Positions 25,914-35,067 are shown, counted from the first letter of the stretch. The stretch is 64,000 nt of DNA from Sulfitobacter alexandrii (GCF_001886735.1 NZ_CP018076.1:558001-622000), one strand, 5' to 3'. The notes: generated from the sequence alone by a model not told the origin. Made by a program: numbers and translations.

Positions 25914-27026
25914 TCACTTCCAGGGGGTAACGAGGTATTTTTCCCCGGTTCTCATCGCGCGGTAGTCGGTGACGGCTTCTTTTGTCAGCATTTCTTCCAG
26001 ATCCACCCGCTTCTTGTAGGTGCTGGCGAAGGTTGTCGTCAGGCTGTCCAAGACGCGCTTGCGCATCCGGTTCACCGTGTCTTGCCCCACGGATTGAAGG
26101 AACGGGAACAAGAGCCAGCCCGACAGGGTCCAGCCGAAGCCGTAGCTGGGGGACAGCACGGTCGGCCCCGTGTCGAGGCGGCCATAGATGAACATGCGTT
26201 TCTGTTGGTTCGAGCCATAGCGCGAATACTCGGTCATGTGGCCGACGGCGACCTGTTCCATGGCCTTGAACACGCTGTCCACCGTCTTGCCGCCGCCGAT
26301 CGGATCGAACCCGTAGAATGCCCCGGTGTCATCGATGGCGGCGCGGAGCTGCTTCATGAAGTCGTCGTCGGAAGAGTTGACGACGTGATCCGCGCCGATC
26401 TGGCCAAGCAGGTCGGCCTGTTCCTGCTTGCGCACGATGTTCACGAGCCCGAGGCCGTCTTCCTTGCAGATCCGGGTCAGCATCTGGCCGAGGTTGGAGG
26501 CACCGACGGTGTGAAGGATCGCGTCCTGCCCGTCCATCTTGGCGTTCTCGGCGAAACCCAGCGCCGTCATCGGGTTGACGAAGCCGCTCGCGCCTTCTTC
26601 GGCGGTATAGTCGCCCAAGGGGAGACACATGGATGCCCGCGCGATGCAGTACTGGCTGTAGGCGTTGCCCGGCACGCAGGCGACGCGTTGGCCCATCAAC
26701 GCCTTGGCGGCGTCCGTATCACCTGTCGCGACGACGGTGCCGGCGCCTTCGTTCCCGGCAGGGAGCTTCAGCCCGTGCCGTGCCTTCGAGCCTGAATTGA
26801 ACGGTTCGGGCATGGTGGCGACGTATTTGCCGGGTTCGTATTGCGCGTTCTCGAGGTCCGCCGCGCCGGTCAGGATGGCGAGGTCCGACGGGTTGATCGG
26901 CGCCGCTTCCATCCTGACGAGGACCTGGTCACCGGTGGGATCGGGAAAATCCACGTCCTCGAGCGCGACGGTCAGCGTGCCGTCGCTTTCCAACGTGGTG
27001 AACAGTTGCTTGCCGGTTGTGGTCAT
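25914..27026 (-). CDS. MDR-family NAD(P)H-dependent oxidoreductase without zinc ligands
   Basis: A 370-residue medium-chain reductase. The GroES-like half has VLVRMEAAPINPSDLAIL and LPAGNEGAGTVV; the nucleotide-binding half has HTVGASNLGQMLTRIC near residue 170. The usual zinc cysteines and histidine are not seen, so quinone or enoyl reductase chemistry is more likely than alcohol oxidation. The 50-residue C-terminal extension (RKRVLDSLTTTFASTYKKR) is longer than in standard quinone reductases. It is the last gene of the leftward TRAP operon. Confidence 0.85.
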   Translation of the reverse strand: MTTTGKQLFTTLESDGTLTVALEDVDFPDPTGDQVLVRMEAAPINPSDLAILTGAADLENAQYEPGKYVATMPEPFNSGSKARHGLKLPAGNEGAGTVVATGDTDAAKALMGQRVACVPGNAYSQYCIARASMCLPLGDYTAEEGASGFVNPMTALGFAENAKMDGQDAILHTVGASNLGQMLTRICKEDGLGLVNIVRKQEQADLLGQIGADHVVNSSDDDFMKQLRAAIDDTGAFYGFDPIGGGKTVDSVFKAMEQVAVGHMTEYSRYGSNQQKRMFIYGRLDTGPTVLSPSYGFGWTLSGWLLFPFLQSVGQDTVNRMRKRVLDSLTTTFASTYKKRVDLEEMLTKEAVTDYRAMRTGEKYLVTPWK

Positions 27027-27081
27027 GTCGATGTCTCCAGTGTGAGTGCGTTTCGAAGAGGACCGGGCGAGTGTCCGGCCG

Positions 27082-28392
27082 TCAGTTCATCCAGCGGGGC
27101 AGGAAGAGCACGATGTCGGGAAAGGCGATCAGCAGGGCGACGATCAGCAGATCGATGACCACGAACCAGAAAACCCCCCGGAACACGGCGGTCAGCGAGA
27201 CCGCGTTGCCCACGACCCCCTTGATGACAAAGACGTTCATCCCCATCGGTGGCGTGATCATCCCGATTTCCAGCAGCTTGACCAGCACGACGCCGAACCA
27301 GAGCAGGCTGTAGCCGGTTTCGTCCACCAGCGGCAGGACGATGGGCAGGGTCAGCAGCATCGCGCCGACGGGTTCGAGCATCATGCCCAGCAACAGGTAG
27401 ACGACCACGACGCCGATCATGATGAGCACCGGCGACACGCCGAAGGCCAGGATCGACGACGACAGCGCATCCCCGATGCCCGACAGGGCGAGGAACCGTG
27501 TCAGCAGGCTGGCGCCTACCGCGATGATCAGCAGTGCGGCGGTGGTGGTGATCGTCTCGACCACCGCCATCCGGATGGCCCGGAAGGTCAGCGTCCGGTA
27601 GAGCGCGGCGACGATCATTGACAGGAGGGCACCGATGGCGCCGGCTTCGGTCGGGGTGAAGGCCCCGCCGAAGAGGCCGGCGAAGACGCCGATGACGATC
27701 AGCAGGACCGGCCATGTCTGACCGAGCGCCTTGATCTTTTCCGCGCGTGTCGCGCGGTTGCCGTCCACCGGGGGCGCGAGGTTCGGGTTCAGTTTGACCC
27801 GGACCACGATGAGCAGGACATAGGCGGCCAGCGTGATGATCCCGACCACAAGGCCGCCGAGGAAAAGCTGGCTGACCGACTGGCGCGAGATGATGCCGTA
27901 GAGGATCATCAGGATGGAGGGCGGGATCAGCGCACCGATGGTGCCTGCGGCGGCGATGGTGCCGGTCGCCAGTTCCGGGCTGTAGCGGTTCCGCATCATC
28001 TCGGGCACGGCGATCTTGCCCATGGCGGCGGAGCAGGCGACGGAGGACCCGGTCACGGCGGCAAAGCCCGCGCAGCCGAAGACCGACGCGATGGCGAGCC
28101 CGCCTGGAAGGCCCGAAAGCCATGTCTGTGCCGCGCTGAACAACCCCTGCGTGAGCCGCGTGTGGTAGCAGATGAAACCCATCATCAGGAAGGCGGGGAT
28201 CGAACTGAGCACCCAGCTGTTGGCGAAGTTGTAAGGCACAATGCCCAGCGAGCCCCATGCGATGTTCCAGTTGAACATCGACCACAGGCCGCCGAACGAC
28301 ACCGCGATCAGCGAGATGCCGATCGGCACACGCATCAGGATCAGGAAGAACAGGGCGCCAACGAACAGGCCGGCAATTTGGATGTCAGACAT
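27082..28392 (-). CDS. TRAP transporter large permease (DctM family)
   Basis: A 436-residue membrane protein. DctM marks are AFLMMGFICYHTRL, GFAAVTGSSVACSAAMGKIA, AAGTIGALIPPSILMILYG, FTPTEAGAIGALLS and GMITPPMGMNVFVIKG. It overlaps the small-permease gene by eight bases. It forms the channel of the TRAP system whose binding protein is at 29010-30158. Confidence 0.93.
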   Translation of the reverse strand: MSDIQIAGLFVGALFFLILMRVPIGISLIAVSFGGLWSMFNWNIAWGSLGIVPYNFANSWVLSSIPAFLMMGFICYHTRLTQGLFSAAQTWLSGLPGGLAIASVFGCAGFAAVTGSSVACSAAMGKIAVPEMMRNRYSPELATGTIAAAGTIGALIPPSILMILYGIISRQSVSQLFLGGLVVGIITLAAYVLLIVVRVKLNPNLAPPVDGNRATRAEKIKALGQTWPVLLIVIGVFAGLFGGAFTPTEAGAIGALLSMIVAALYRTLTFRAIRMAVVETITTTAALLIIAVGASLLTRFLALSGIGDALSSSILAFGVSPVLIMIGVVVVYLLLGMMLEPVGAMLLTLPIVLPLVDETGYSLLWFGVVLVKLLEIGMITPPMGMNVFVIKGVVGNAVSLTAVFRGVFWFVVIDLLIVALLIAFPDIVLFLPRWMN

Positions 28393-28936
28393 TGGACTTT
28401 TCTTCGGAAAGGTAGGGGTCTTCGACCTTCATCATGCTCAGGCCGCTGTCACGTCCGGTCAGCATCGCGATCAGCTTCCAGACTGACACGACCGCCATCA
28501 TCCCGAAACCGATGGGCAGGTAGAAGTAGCTGGGCCATGTCAGGATCTTGCCGCCCGCCTCGATCGAATAGGCCCCGGCCGCGTATTTCGACAACGCTTC
28601 CTGGCCCGTGCGCACGGTCACGGCTGCCGCAACGATCGCGGTGACCAGGGTCGCAATGAAGGCCAGGGCGGTCTGGATCCGGTCGGGGAAGCGTTCGGCC
28701 AGGAGCTCAACCGCGATATGGCTGTCCTTCTGTTCCACCAATCCGAGCGGCAGGAAGGCGATCGCGATCATGTAGAAGACCGACACGTAAAGTATCGTGG
28801 CATCAAGGGGCCGCTCGAACACGTAGCGCATCGTGACGTCGGCCGAGACGTGCACCACCATGATGATGACCAACACGCCCGCAATCCCCGACGCAAGGCC
28901 ATTGATCCCCGAAATCAGCTTGCCGATGACTTTCAT
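28385..28936 (-). CDS. TRAP transporter small permease (DctQ family)
   Basis: A 183-residue protein with four hydrophobic segments. VSADVTMRYVFERPLDATI after the first helix and FLPLGLVEQKDSHIAVELLAER are usual DctQ features. The C-terminal 30 residues are hydrophilic. It lies between the binding-protein gene, after a stem-loop gap, and the large-permease gene, which overlaps it. Confidence 0.9.
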   Translation of the reverse strand: MKVIGKLISGINGLASGIAGVLVIIMVVHVSADVTMRYVFERPLDATILYVSVFYMIAIAFLPLGLVEQKDSHIAVELLAERFPDRIQTALAFIATLVTAIVAAAVTVRTGQEALSKYAAGAYSIEAGGKILTWPSYFYLPIGFGMMAVVSVWKLIAMLTGRDSGLSMMKVEDPYLSEEKSNV

Positions 28937-28970
28937 GGTCCGTCCTCCACTTTCGGGCTGGGCGAAAGAA

Positions 28971-29000
28971 TCGGGGCACCCTTGGCGCAGGATGCCCCGA
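28971..29000 (-). promoter_or_regulatory. Stem-loop between dctP-like and dctQ-like genes
   Basis: TCGGGGCA (28971-28978) pairs perfectly with TGCCCCGA (28993-29000) across a 14-base spacer, just behind the binding-protein stop. No T run is present. It matches the position of stem-loops behind the other binding-protein genes in this window. Confidence 0.5.
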
Positions 29001-29009
29001 CAGCGATGA

Positions 29010-30158
29010 TTATTGAGCGTAGCTTGCCGGATCGACCTTGGAAATCACCTCGTCCCAGTAGAGCTGCTGAAGCTGCTCCTTGGTTTCGACATCGGCAACC
29101 AGACCATACCATTTTTCGAGGATCGGCTGGAATTCGTCGCGGATCTCGGTCGCGCGCTCGACCCCGTAGGTGTCGCGGAAGAGATCGGAGACGATGTTCA
29201 GGTCCTCGCGGGCGAATTCCTTGACCGCTGCCGCCAGTTCGGCGTCCGCTTCGAGGATGTTGATGCCCTTGTCCTTTGCGTTCTGGATGGCGACAGCATC
29301 ATCGGTGTAGAAGCCCCATGTCGTGCTCGCGGTGATCTGCGCACCGCCCCACAACAGCGCTTCGCGCTGCGCGTCGGTCATCGCTTTCCAGCGGTCGGCG
29401 TTGACGTTGGCGGATGCCACGCCCGCGAAGGCGCCGCCGGGAACCGCCAGCGTGATGTCGGTGACGACTTCGTGCAGGTTGTAGTTGGTCAGTTCGGGGG
29501 CGCTGTTCATCGCGCAGTCGAGGATCCCCTGGTCCAGACCTTCGTAGACCTCGTTCACCGGCAACCGGACACCCTGTGCGCCGAACTTCTCGGCAAAGCG
29601 CACGAAACCGGCGCCGCCGGCGCGCAGGCGCTTGCCTGCCAGATCCTCGATCGACGTGATCTGCACGTCCTTGCACAACAGGTTGTAGAGCGGGGTCACG
29701 CCGCCGCCGGTATAGACCTGGTTCTGCGCCTGATACTCCGCGAGGCACTCGGGGCAGTCGTTGAAGGTGTATTCCAGCATCGCGCCGGTGTAGGCCAGAG
29801 GCTCCTTGCCGGTCGGGTTTTCCGCGAGGGTGATCAGCAGGTTGAGTTCGTGCAGGAACAGGTTCGTGCTGTATTCGGCGGGCAGGTACGGGGTTAGGAC
29901 GAAGCCCACGTCGGCCAGTCCGTCGCGCACGCCGGGGCTGGTTTCCGACAGGCTCAGAAGGGACATCGGGAAGCCGGTGACGGACAGGCTGCCCTCGGAA
30001 CGCTCTTCCACGGCGCTCTTGTAGTCGGCGACGGCGATGCCGATGGCCGAGCTTTCGGGGTAGCCATAGGCAAAGTTCAGGCTTTCCTGTGCCGTGGCGG
30101 CAGAGGCCATTCCCATGGCGACCGCAGCGATCGCGGATGACGTTTTGAAGTAGTTCAT
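29010..30158 (-). CDS. TRAP transporter substrate-binding protein (DctP family)
   Basis: A 382-residue periplasmic protein. The ATG at 30158 is chosen for its GGGAGGAGCACA ribosome site and the signal peptide that follows (MNYFKTSSAIAAVAMGMASA, cut near TAQES). The longer frame to 30266 adds a non-signal leader. DctP-type features are LAGKRLRAGGAGFVRFAEKF, EVYEGLDQGILDCAMNSA and LTNYNLHEVVTDITL. It is longer than a usual DctP, with extra residues around ECPECL-like CPECLAEYQAQNQVY; that cysteine pair is not typical. It is the first gene of the leftward P-Q-M-reductase operon. Confidence 0.9.
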   Translation of the reverse strand: MNYFKTSSAIAAVAMGMASAATAQESLNFAYGYPESSAIGIAVADYKSAVEERSEGSLSVTGFPMSLLSLSETSPGVRDGLADVGFVLTPYLPAEYSTNLFLHELNLLITLAENPTGKEPLAYTGAMLEYTFNDCPECLAEYQAQNQVYTGGGVTPLYNLLCKDVQITSIEDLAGKRLRAGGAGFVRFAEKFGAQGVRLPVNEVYEGLDQGILDCAMNSAPELTNYNLHEVVTDITLAVPGGAFAGVASANVNADRWKAMTDAQREALLWGGAQITASTTWGFYTDDAVAIQNAKDKGINILEADAELAAAVKEFAREDLNIVSDLFRDTYGVERATEIRDEFQPILEKWYGLVADVETKEQLQQLYWDEVISKVDPASYAQ

Positions 30159-30273
30159 TGTGCTCCTCCCGAGCTTTTGATTCAGTGTGCCGAAAGTCCG
30201 GCGGCGGGTCTTGGCGGGATGCGCCTTCAACCTGTTGGGATGCGTGCCCGGCTCCTCCCGCAGCAAATCGCAA

Positions 30274-30295
30274 AAACATTCCGACTGGTATGTTT
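30274..30295. promoter_or_regulatory. TetR-type operator in the divergent promoter region
   Basis: A 22-base dyad of the form AAACAT-N-CC-N4-GG-N-ATGTTT has perfectly paired arms. It lies 116 bases before the leftward dctP start and 128 bases before the rightward TetR start. Its form is typical of TetR-family operators, and the tetR-like gene is adjacent. Confidence 0.7.
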
Positions 30296-30422
30296 ATAGA
30301 TCAGTGGCATGATCCGAGTGTCAAGCATCGCCGCCGCGTCAATTCTCGCAAAGCTTGCACAAGGGGGGCAAAAACTGCCCGTATGGGGCCGGGCGGCGCG
30401 CGCGTTGCGCCCCCGCGACACA

Positions 30423-31070
30423 ATGACGGACCGGAAGATGACAGCACCACAGGCTCTACTGACCAAACGACAACTGGCAAGCCGCAAGGAAATCATCGAG
30501 GCCGCCGCGGTCTGCTTCATGAAATACGGGCTGGAAAAGGCCACCATGGATGACATGGCCCGGGAACTGGGATCGACCAAGGGGCGCGTCTATCACCACT
30601 TCGAATCGAAGAATCAGATCTTCTTCGCCGTCTACCGGCAGGCGATGCAGTATTGTTTCGACGCGGTGGAGCCGATCATGCAACAGGCCTTGCCGCCCCC
30701 GGAGAAGCTGTTGCGCATGGCCCGTGCCCACGCAATCGTGATGATGGAGACCCTGCCGTTCCAGCGCAGCATACGACAGGGCGTGAACGTCTACCTGCAC
30801 GGACAGAAGATCGGCGTCGAAAGGGACGTGCTGAATGAATTGATCGCGCGGCGCAACGACTACGAGGATCTCTACCGCGCGGTGCTTCAGCAGGGGGTCG
30901 AGGACGGCAGCCTGTCGGCACCCGATATCGCGATCGCCGGGCGTGCGATCATGGGCGCGCTCAACTCGCTGGTGGACTGGTATCGCGTCCGGCCCGACCA
31001 GACCGGCGCCGACCAGATCAGGATCGCCGAGACGCTCGCGGAAACCATCATCAACGGGGTGCTTGCCTAG
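30423..31070 (+). CDS. TetR/AcrR family transcriptional regulator
   Basis: A 215-residue regulator. The N-terminal helix-turn-helix is plain: SRKEIIEAAAVCFMKYGLEK, then TMDDMARELGSTKGRVYHHFESKNQIFFAVY. The remaining helices form the ligand/dimer domain and are not diagnostic. I prefer ATG 30423 (or 30438); the frame is open back to 30309 but that stretch has no coding character. No strong ribosome site is seen. It is divergent from the DctPQM operon and its stop overlaps the acyl-CoA synthetase stop by four bases (convergent). Confidence 0.9.
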   Translation: MTDRKMTAPQALLTKRQLASRKEIIEAAAVCFMKYGLEKATMDDMARELGSTKGRVYHHFESKNQIFFAVYRQAMQYCFDAVEPIMQQALPPPEKLLRMARAHAIVMMETLPFQRSIRQGVNVYLHGQKIGVERDVLNELIARRNDYEDLYRAVLQQGVEDGSLSAPDIAIAGRAIMGALNSLVDWYRVRPDQTGADQIRIAETLAETIINGVLA

Positions 31071-32674
31071 GTTCCGGTTTCGACCAGATCGCGCAGCACT
31101 TTCTTGACCACCTTCCCGTTCGCGTTGCGCGGCAGCGGTTCGTCGCAGAACGTCACGAAATCCGGGGTCTTGTAGTCGGCGAGACCGGCGGCGCAATGGG
31201 CCCTGACCGCATCGGCGTCGAGGGCGGGGTCGCTGCTGCAGACAAAGACGTGCAGCTTTTCACCCAGCACCGGGTCGGGCTGGCCGATGGCCGCGCATTC
31301 CATCACCGCGGGGTGCGCGGTCAGCGTGTTCTCCACCTCGGCGCTATAGATGTTGTAGCCGCCGCGGATGATCATGTCCTTGGCGCGGTCGTGCAGCCGG
31401 ATGAACCCCTGGGCATCGCGCGATCCGACGTCGCCGCTTTTCCAGTAGCCGTCCTGAAATTCCTGGGCCGTCTTTTCGGGATTGTTCCAGTATCCGGGCA
31501 CCACCATCGGTCCCTTGATCCACATCTCGCCAGGCACATCCGTTGCTGTGTCCTCGCCCTGCGCATCCACGATCCGGATGTCCCCGCAGGGCACGGCGAT
31601 GCCGATGCTGTCGGCCCGCTCGGCGCCCAGTCCCGGCGGCAGGATGGTCGCGGGCGAGGTCAGCTCGGTCGCGCCATAGGCGTTCATCAGGACGAGGTTG
31701 GGCAGCTTTTCCGTCAGCTCGCGAATGGTCGATTCGGCCATCGGCGCGCCGCCGTATCCCCCGATCCGCCAGTTCGACAGGTCGTAGTCCGATACCGTGC
31801 AGCGCAGCAAGAAGAGGTTGTACATCGCCGGGACCATCAGCGTCTGAGTCACCTTCTCCCGCGCGGCGAGAGCCAGGAAATCCTCTGCCTTGAACGCGCG
31901 CATGATGACGCTGCAGCCTGCCGTGCGCAGCATGGTGAACAGCGTCGCCACCAATCCGGTGACATGCGAGGCGGGCACCGAAAGCAGGGAGCGTTCGTTC
32001 TTGCCAAGTTCCATGCAGAGTTCGAAATGCATGGCGGAGTGGATGATGTTGAGATGGGTCAGCATCGCCCCCTTGGGCCGTCCCGTGGTGCCCGAGGTAT
32101 AGAGGATGACGGCCGTGTCTTCCTCGCCGACCTGCGCGGGCGCCTTGCGCGCGCCCGTCGCCGACAGGCTGTCGTAGCCCCTGGACCCCGCGACCGTCCC
32201 CCCGACGCTGACGCGGTGCCGCAGGGCCGGCGTCGTCTCGGGGTCGGGCAGCTTGTCGGCGGTGTCGGCGTCATGCACCAGCACGGCGGCACCGCAGTCG
32301 TCGAGGATGTGCTGCAGTTCGGGTTTCTGCTCGCGGACGTTGATCGGCACCGCGATGGCCCCGATCCGGAGGCCGGCCAACAGGACGATCAGGAACTCCG
32401 GGCCGTTCGCCAGAAGCAGCGCGATCCGGTCGCCCTGGCCAAGGCCAAGCTCTGCAAGGCCCGCGCTGACGGCTTCGACCTTTGATTCGACCTCGCGGTA
32501 GGTCAGCCGCAGATCGTCGCAGACCAGCGCCTCGCCGTCCGGGTTGGCCGAGACGGCGTCGGCCAGCATCGCGTTGAGATCGGCGGGGCGGTCGGAAAAA
32601 CACTTGATTCCGGACCGGCCGAAATGGGTTTCGACGGCAATCCGGTCGGTGATGTGTTCTGGCCACGTGCGCAT
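31067..32674 (-). CDS. AMP-forming acyl-CoA synthetase
   Basis: A 535-residue adenylate-forming CoA ligase. The P-loop is LYTSGTTGRPKGAMLTH, followed by MNAYGATELTSPATILP, the W-KSGDVGSRDAQGFIRLHDRAKDMIIRGG hinge region and the C-terminal lysine motif PRNANGKVVKK. It activates a carboxylic acid to its CoA ester through an acyl-adenylate. The ATG at 32674 follows GGGAGG; the upstream frame to 32755 is rejected. It is convergent with the TetR gene and is followed by none of its own operon partners, but lies just downstream of the IclR gene on the same strand. Confidence 0.92.
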   Translation of the reverse strand: MRTWPEHITDRIAVETHFGRSGIKCFSDRPADLNAMLADAVSANPDGEALVCDDLRLTYREVESKVEAVSAGLAELGLGQGDRIALLLANGPEFLIVLLAGLRIGAIAVPINVREQKPELQHILDDCGAAVLVHDADTADKLPDPETTPALRHRVSVGGTVAGSRGYDSLSATGARKAPAQVGEEDTAVILYTSGTTGRPKGAMLTHLNIIHSAMHFELCMELGKNERSLLSVPASHVTGLVATLFTMLRTAGCSVIMRAFKAEDFLALAAREKVTQTLMVPAMYNLFLLRCTVSDYDLSNWRIGGYGGAPMAESTIRELTEKLPNLVLMNAYGATELTSPATILPPGLGAERADSIGIAVPCGDIRIVDAQGEDTATDVPGEMWIKGPMVVPGYWNNPEKTAQEFQDGYWKSGDVGSRDAQGFIRLHDRAKDMIIRGGYNIYSAEVENTLTAHPAVMECAAIGQPDPVLGEKLHVFVCSSDPALDADAVRAHCAAGLADYKTPDFVTFCDEPLPRNANGKVVKKVLRDLVETGT

Positions 32675-32797
32675 GATTGGTCCTCCCGGTAAATTGCGCG
32701 CATCCTTGCAACCCGGCTGACGGAATTGCAATCGCTTCAGCCGCGGCACCCTCACTTGCGGGTCACGGATGACAAGACAGGGTATCGGCGCCGCCCG

Positions 32798-33598
32798 TTA
32801 CAGCAGGCCGGAGATGGACAGCCGGCGCGACAACAGTTCCGCCGCCTCGGCCAGCGCGGCGCCGATCGTGCCGCGCCCTTCATCCGAGAAAAGGGGGTTG
32901 AGCCCGACGACACTGATGACGGCGGTGACCGCACCGTCCTGATCGCGGATGGTCTGTGCCTGTGCGCTGAGACCCTCGATGATGTCGTCGCGGGAAAATG
33001 CCGTATCCTGACCGCGCATCTCGTCGACCATGCGGGCGAGTTCGCGCGGATCGGTGATCGTCGTCGGGTTGGCGGAGGGCAGGTCCGTCGCGAGATAGGC
33101 CGCCCGCTGATCCGCGGGCATATGCGCCAGCAGCAGCTTGGGGCCGGCCCCCTGGTTGTAGGGGCGGACTTCGCCGATGTTCCACAGCTGCACCTGCACG
33201 GGAGGGTCGATGACCGCACGTGCGATGCAGACAGCGCCTTCCTTGCCATACGTGGCGAGGAAGGTCAGGCATTCCGTCCGTATCGAGACGTCCCGCAGGA
33301 TCGGGTCCGCGATCTGGTGCAGGTCGTGCTGGCCCGGCACGCTGGCCGCCAGCGACAGGATGTCGAAGCCCAGCCAGTAGCGCCGCGACACGGTGTCGTG
33401 AACGACCATGTCGCAGGCCATCAGGGTGCCAAGGATCCGTGTCGTCGTCGCCTTGTCGAGGCCGGTGGCCTGGGCGATCTCGGTCAGGGACATCTTGGGA
33501 TGCTGGGGCCGAAAGGCCCGCAGGACCATCATCGCGCGCTCGATCGCCCGTACTTTCGGCATGCCGGATACGGTGGTTGTGGTGTCTGAAGTCTTCAT
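32798..33598 (-). CDS. IclR family transcriptional regulator
   Basis: A 266-residue regulator. The winged helix covers about residues 15-80 (AIERAMMVLRAFRPQHPKMS, LTEIAQATGLDKATTTRILGTLMACDMV). The effector domain follows with RDVSIRTECLTFLA and the GPKLLLAHMPADQRAAYL segment. IclR proteins often control operons for aromatic or carboxylic acid use. It sits between the lyase operon and the acyl-CoA synthetase gene, both leftward. A KdgR-like operator at 41485-41509, in front of the peptide-type ABC operon, is a possible target. Confidence 0.92.
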   Translation of the reverse strand: MKTSDTTTTVSGMPKVRAIERAMMVLRAFRPQHPKMSLTEIAQATGLDKATTTRILGTLMACDMVVHDTVSRRYWLGFDILSLAASVPGQHDLHQIADPILRDVSIRTECLTFLATYGKEGAVCIARAVIDPPVQVQLWNIGEVRPYNQGAGPKLLLAHMPADQRAAYLATDLPSANPTTITDPRELARMVDEMRGQDTAFSRDDIIEGLSAQAQTIRDQDGAVTAVISVVGLNPLFSDEGRGTIGAALAEAAELLSRRLSISGLL

Positions 33599-33648
33599 CT
33601 GTCCCCGTGATCCGGCCTGCCTGGGATTTCAGCCTAGCATACTTCGCG

Positions 33649-34518
33649 TCATGCGATGTCCTTCATGAATTCTTCCTGCAGCCGCTCCACCTCGGGGAAG
33701 CCGATGAAATGCTTGAAGTCGTTCAGGCTGGTCTGGTCCCCCTGGTCCAGGGCGCGCGTGGTGCGGGCGTTCCGCACGCGGGTGAGCGCGCTTTCCATCG
33801 CGCGGGTCGCGCTGAGGAGCGATACGAGGGGGAAATGGGCGATGCCCGCCACGCTTTCGATCTCGTCGCCGGACAGGTCACTTTCCAGCCAGCGCATGAT
33901 CTGCAGGGACAGCGGCACGCCGCAGGCTTCGCGCAGGTCGCGCAGATCGTCGAGCGACGCGTAGCCCGCGCTGATCGGCTGGATCATGTCGGCCCCGGCG
34001 TCGGCATATGCGCGGGCGCGCCTGATGCTTTCTTCCTTGGTGTCCGCGTCGGTCCGTCCGACGATCAGGGTGTCCGGGTCGCGCCGGGCGGCGACAGCGG
34101 CGCGGATCTTGGAAACGCCTTCCTCCACCGGGATCAGTTCGAGCCGGGAGGCGACGGCCGGGCACCGTTTGGGCATGACCTGATCCTCGATGATCATCGC
34201 GGCGGCGCCAGCCTGTTCGAACTCGCGCACCGTGCGCATGACGTTGATGGCGTTGCCGTACCCGGTGTCGGCGTCGGCGATCACGGGGATCTGCACCGCG
34301 TTGGACACGTTGCGCACCACGCCCAGGTTCTCCGTCATCGAGTAGACCTCGACGTCGGGCTGTCCCAGCAGGGACGCGGAAATCCCGAAGCCCGAGGTCA
34401 GCAGGACGTCGAAACCGGCCTTTTCCACCAGTTTCGCGGAGAGCACGTCGTGGCAGCCCGCGCTCCACAGGCATTTACCGCTGCGGATGGCCTGGGCCAT
34501 TTCTGATTTGGTCATCAT
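33649..34518 (-). CDS. Isocitrate lyase/PEP mutase superfamily lyase (dimethylmalate/methylisocitrate lyase-like)
   Basis: A 289-residue TIM-barrel enzyme. Metal-binding aspartates lie in VIADADTGYGN (Asp82, Asp84), and the catalytic-loop signature IIEDQVMPKRCPAV carries the conserved Cys119, though the usual KRCGH reads KRCPA. This points to cleavage of a 2-hydroxy or 2-methyl dicarboxylate to a 2-oxo acid rather than phosphonate chemistry. The ATG at 34518 is preferred for the AAAGGA site eight bases before it. It follows the LeuC/LeuD-like pair by four bases. That trio matches the dimethylmalate dehydratase and lyase set of anaerobic nicotinate breakdown, which would give pyruvate and propionate; this is inference. 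Confidence 0.86.
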   Translation of the reverse strand: MMTKSEMAQAIRSGKCLWSAGCHDVLSAKLVEKAGFDVLLTSGFGISASLLGQPDVEVYSMTENLGVVRNVSNAVQIPVIADADTGYGNAINVMRTVREFEQAGAAAMIIEDQVMPKRCPAVASRLELIPVEEGVSKIRAAVAARRDPDTLIVGRTDADTKEESIRRARAYADAGADMIQPISAGYASLDDLRDLREACGVPLSLQIMRWLESDLSGDEIESVAGIAHFPLVSLLSATRAMESALTRVRNARTTRALDQGDQTSLNDFKHFIGFPEVERLQEEFMKDIA

Positions 34519-34522
34519 GGGA

Positions 34523-35067
34523 TCAGTCCTTTCTGCCGGCACTGCCGGAAAACGAGTCGTAGAGGTAGTTCATGTGTCCGCCGTGGATCAGCAGGTTCTG
34601 TTCGGTCTTCGTCGGCATTTCGAACGGGAGTTCGACACCTTGGGTCAGGTTCAGCACCATGCCCGTGTCCCAGTCGACGCGCAGGTCGTCCCACCGTGCG
34701 ACCGCACCGAGGATCCCGGGGCAGGTGATCTGCGGAAAACCCATCGCCGTCTCGCCCCGATAGTATGTCGGCGCGAAGGATTCCGCGATGACACCGCCGA
34801 CGCCCATGTGGCGCATCGCCTTCATCGGCGGCGAATGCGGGTGGCCGAAACCGAAGTTCGCCCCCCCACCAAGAGGTCGCCGGGCCGGACGGATGTGCGG
34901 AAATCCGGGTCGTAGGTCTGCATGGCGATGCCGCAAAGCTCGTCCAGGTCCTGGATCCGGATGTTCTTGACGCCGATGATCTGGTCGATGTCATAGTCTT
35001 CCTCGTGGAAGATCCATGCGGCGCGCCCTTCGAGGCGGGGCAGGGATTTGAGGGCCGTTTCGGTCAT
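34523..35067 (-). pseudogene. LeuD-like dehydratase small subunit, broken by a frameshift
   Basis: Two frames together give one LeuD-like swivelling-domain protein of about 181 residues. Frame one starts at ATG 35067, sharing a base with the LeuC-like stop, and carries IDQIIGVKNIRIQDLDELCG to GDLLVGG. Frame two then continues ANFGFGHPHSPPMKAMRHMG to the end at 34523. The break is at a run of seven G on the coding strand (34861-34867); eight would restore the frame. Read as is, the first frame stops at 34822. NFGFGHPH replaces the NFGCGSSREH of true LeuD, so the substrate is not isopropylmalate. A sequencing error, a real mutation or slippage are all possible. Confidence 0.82.
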
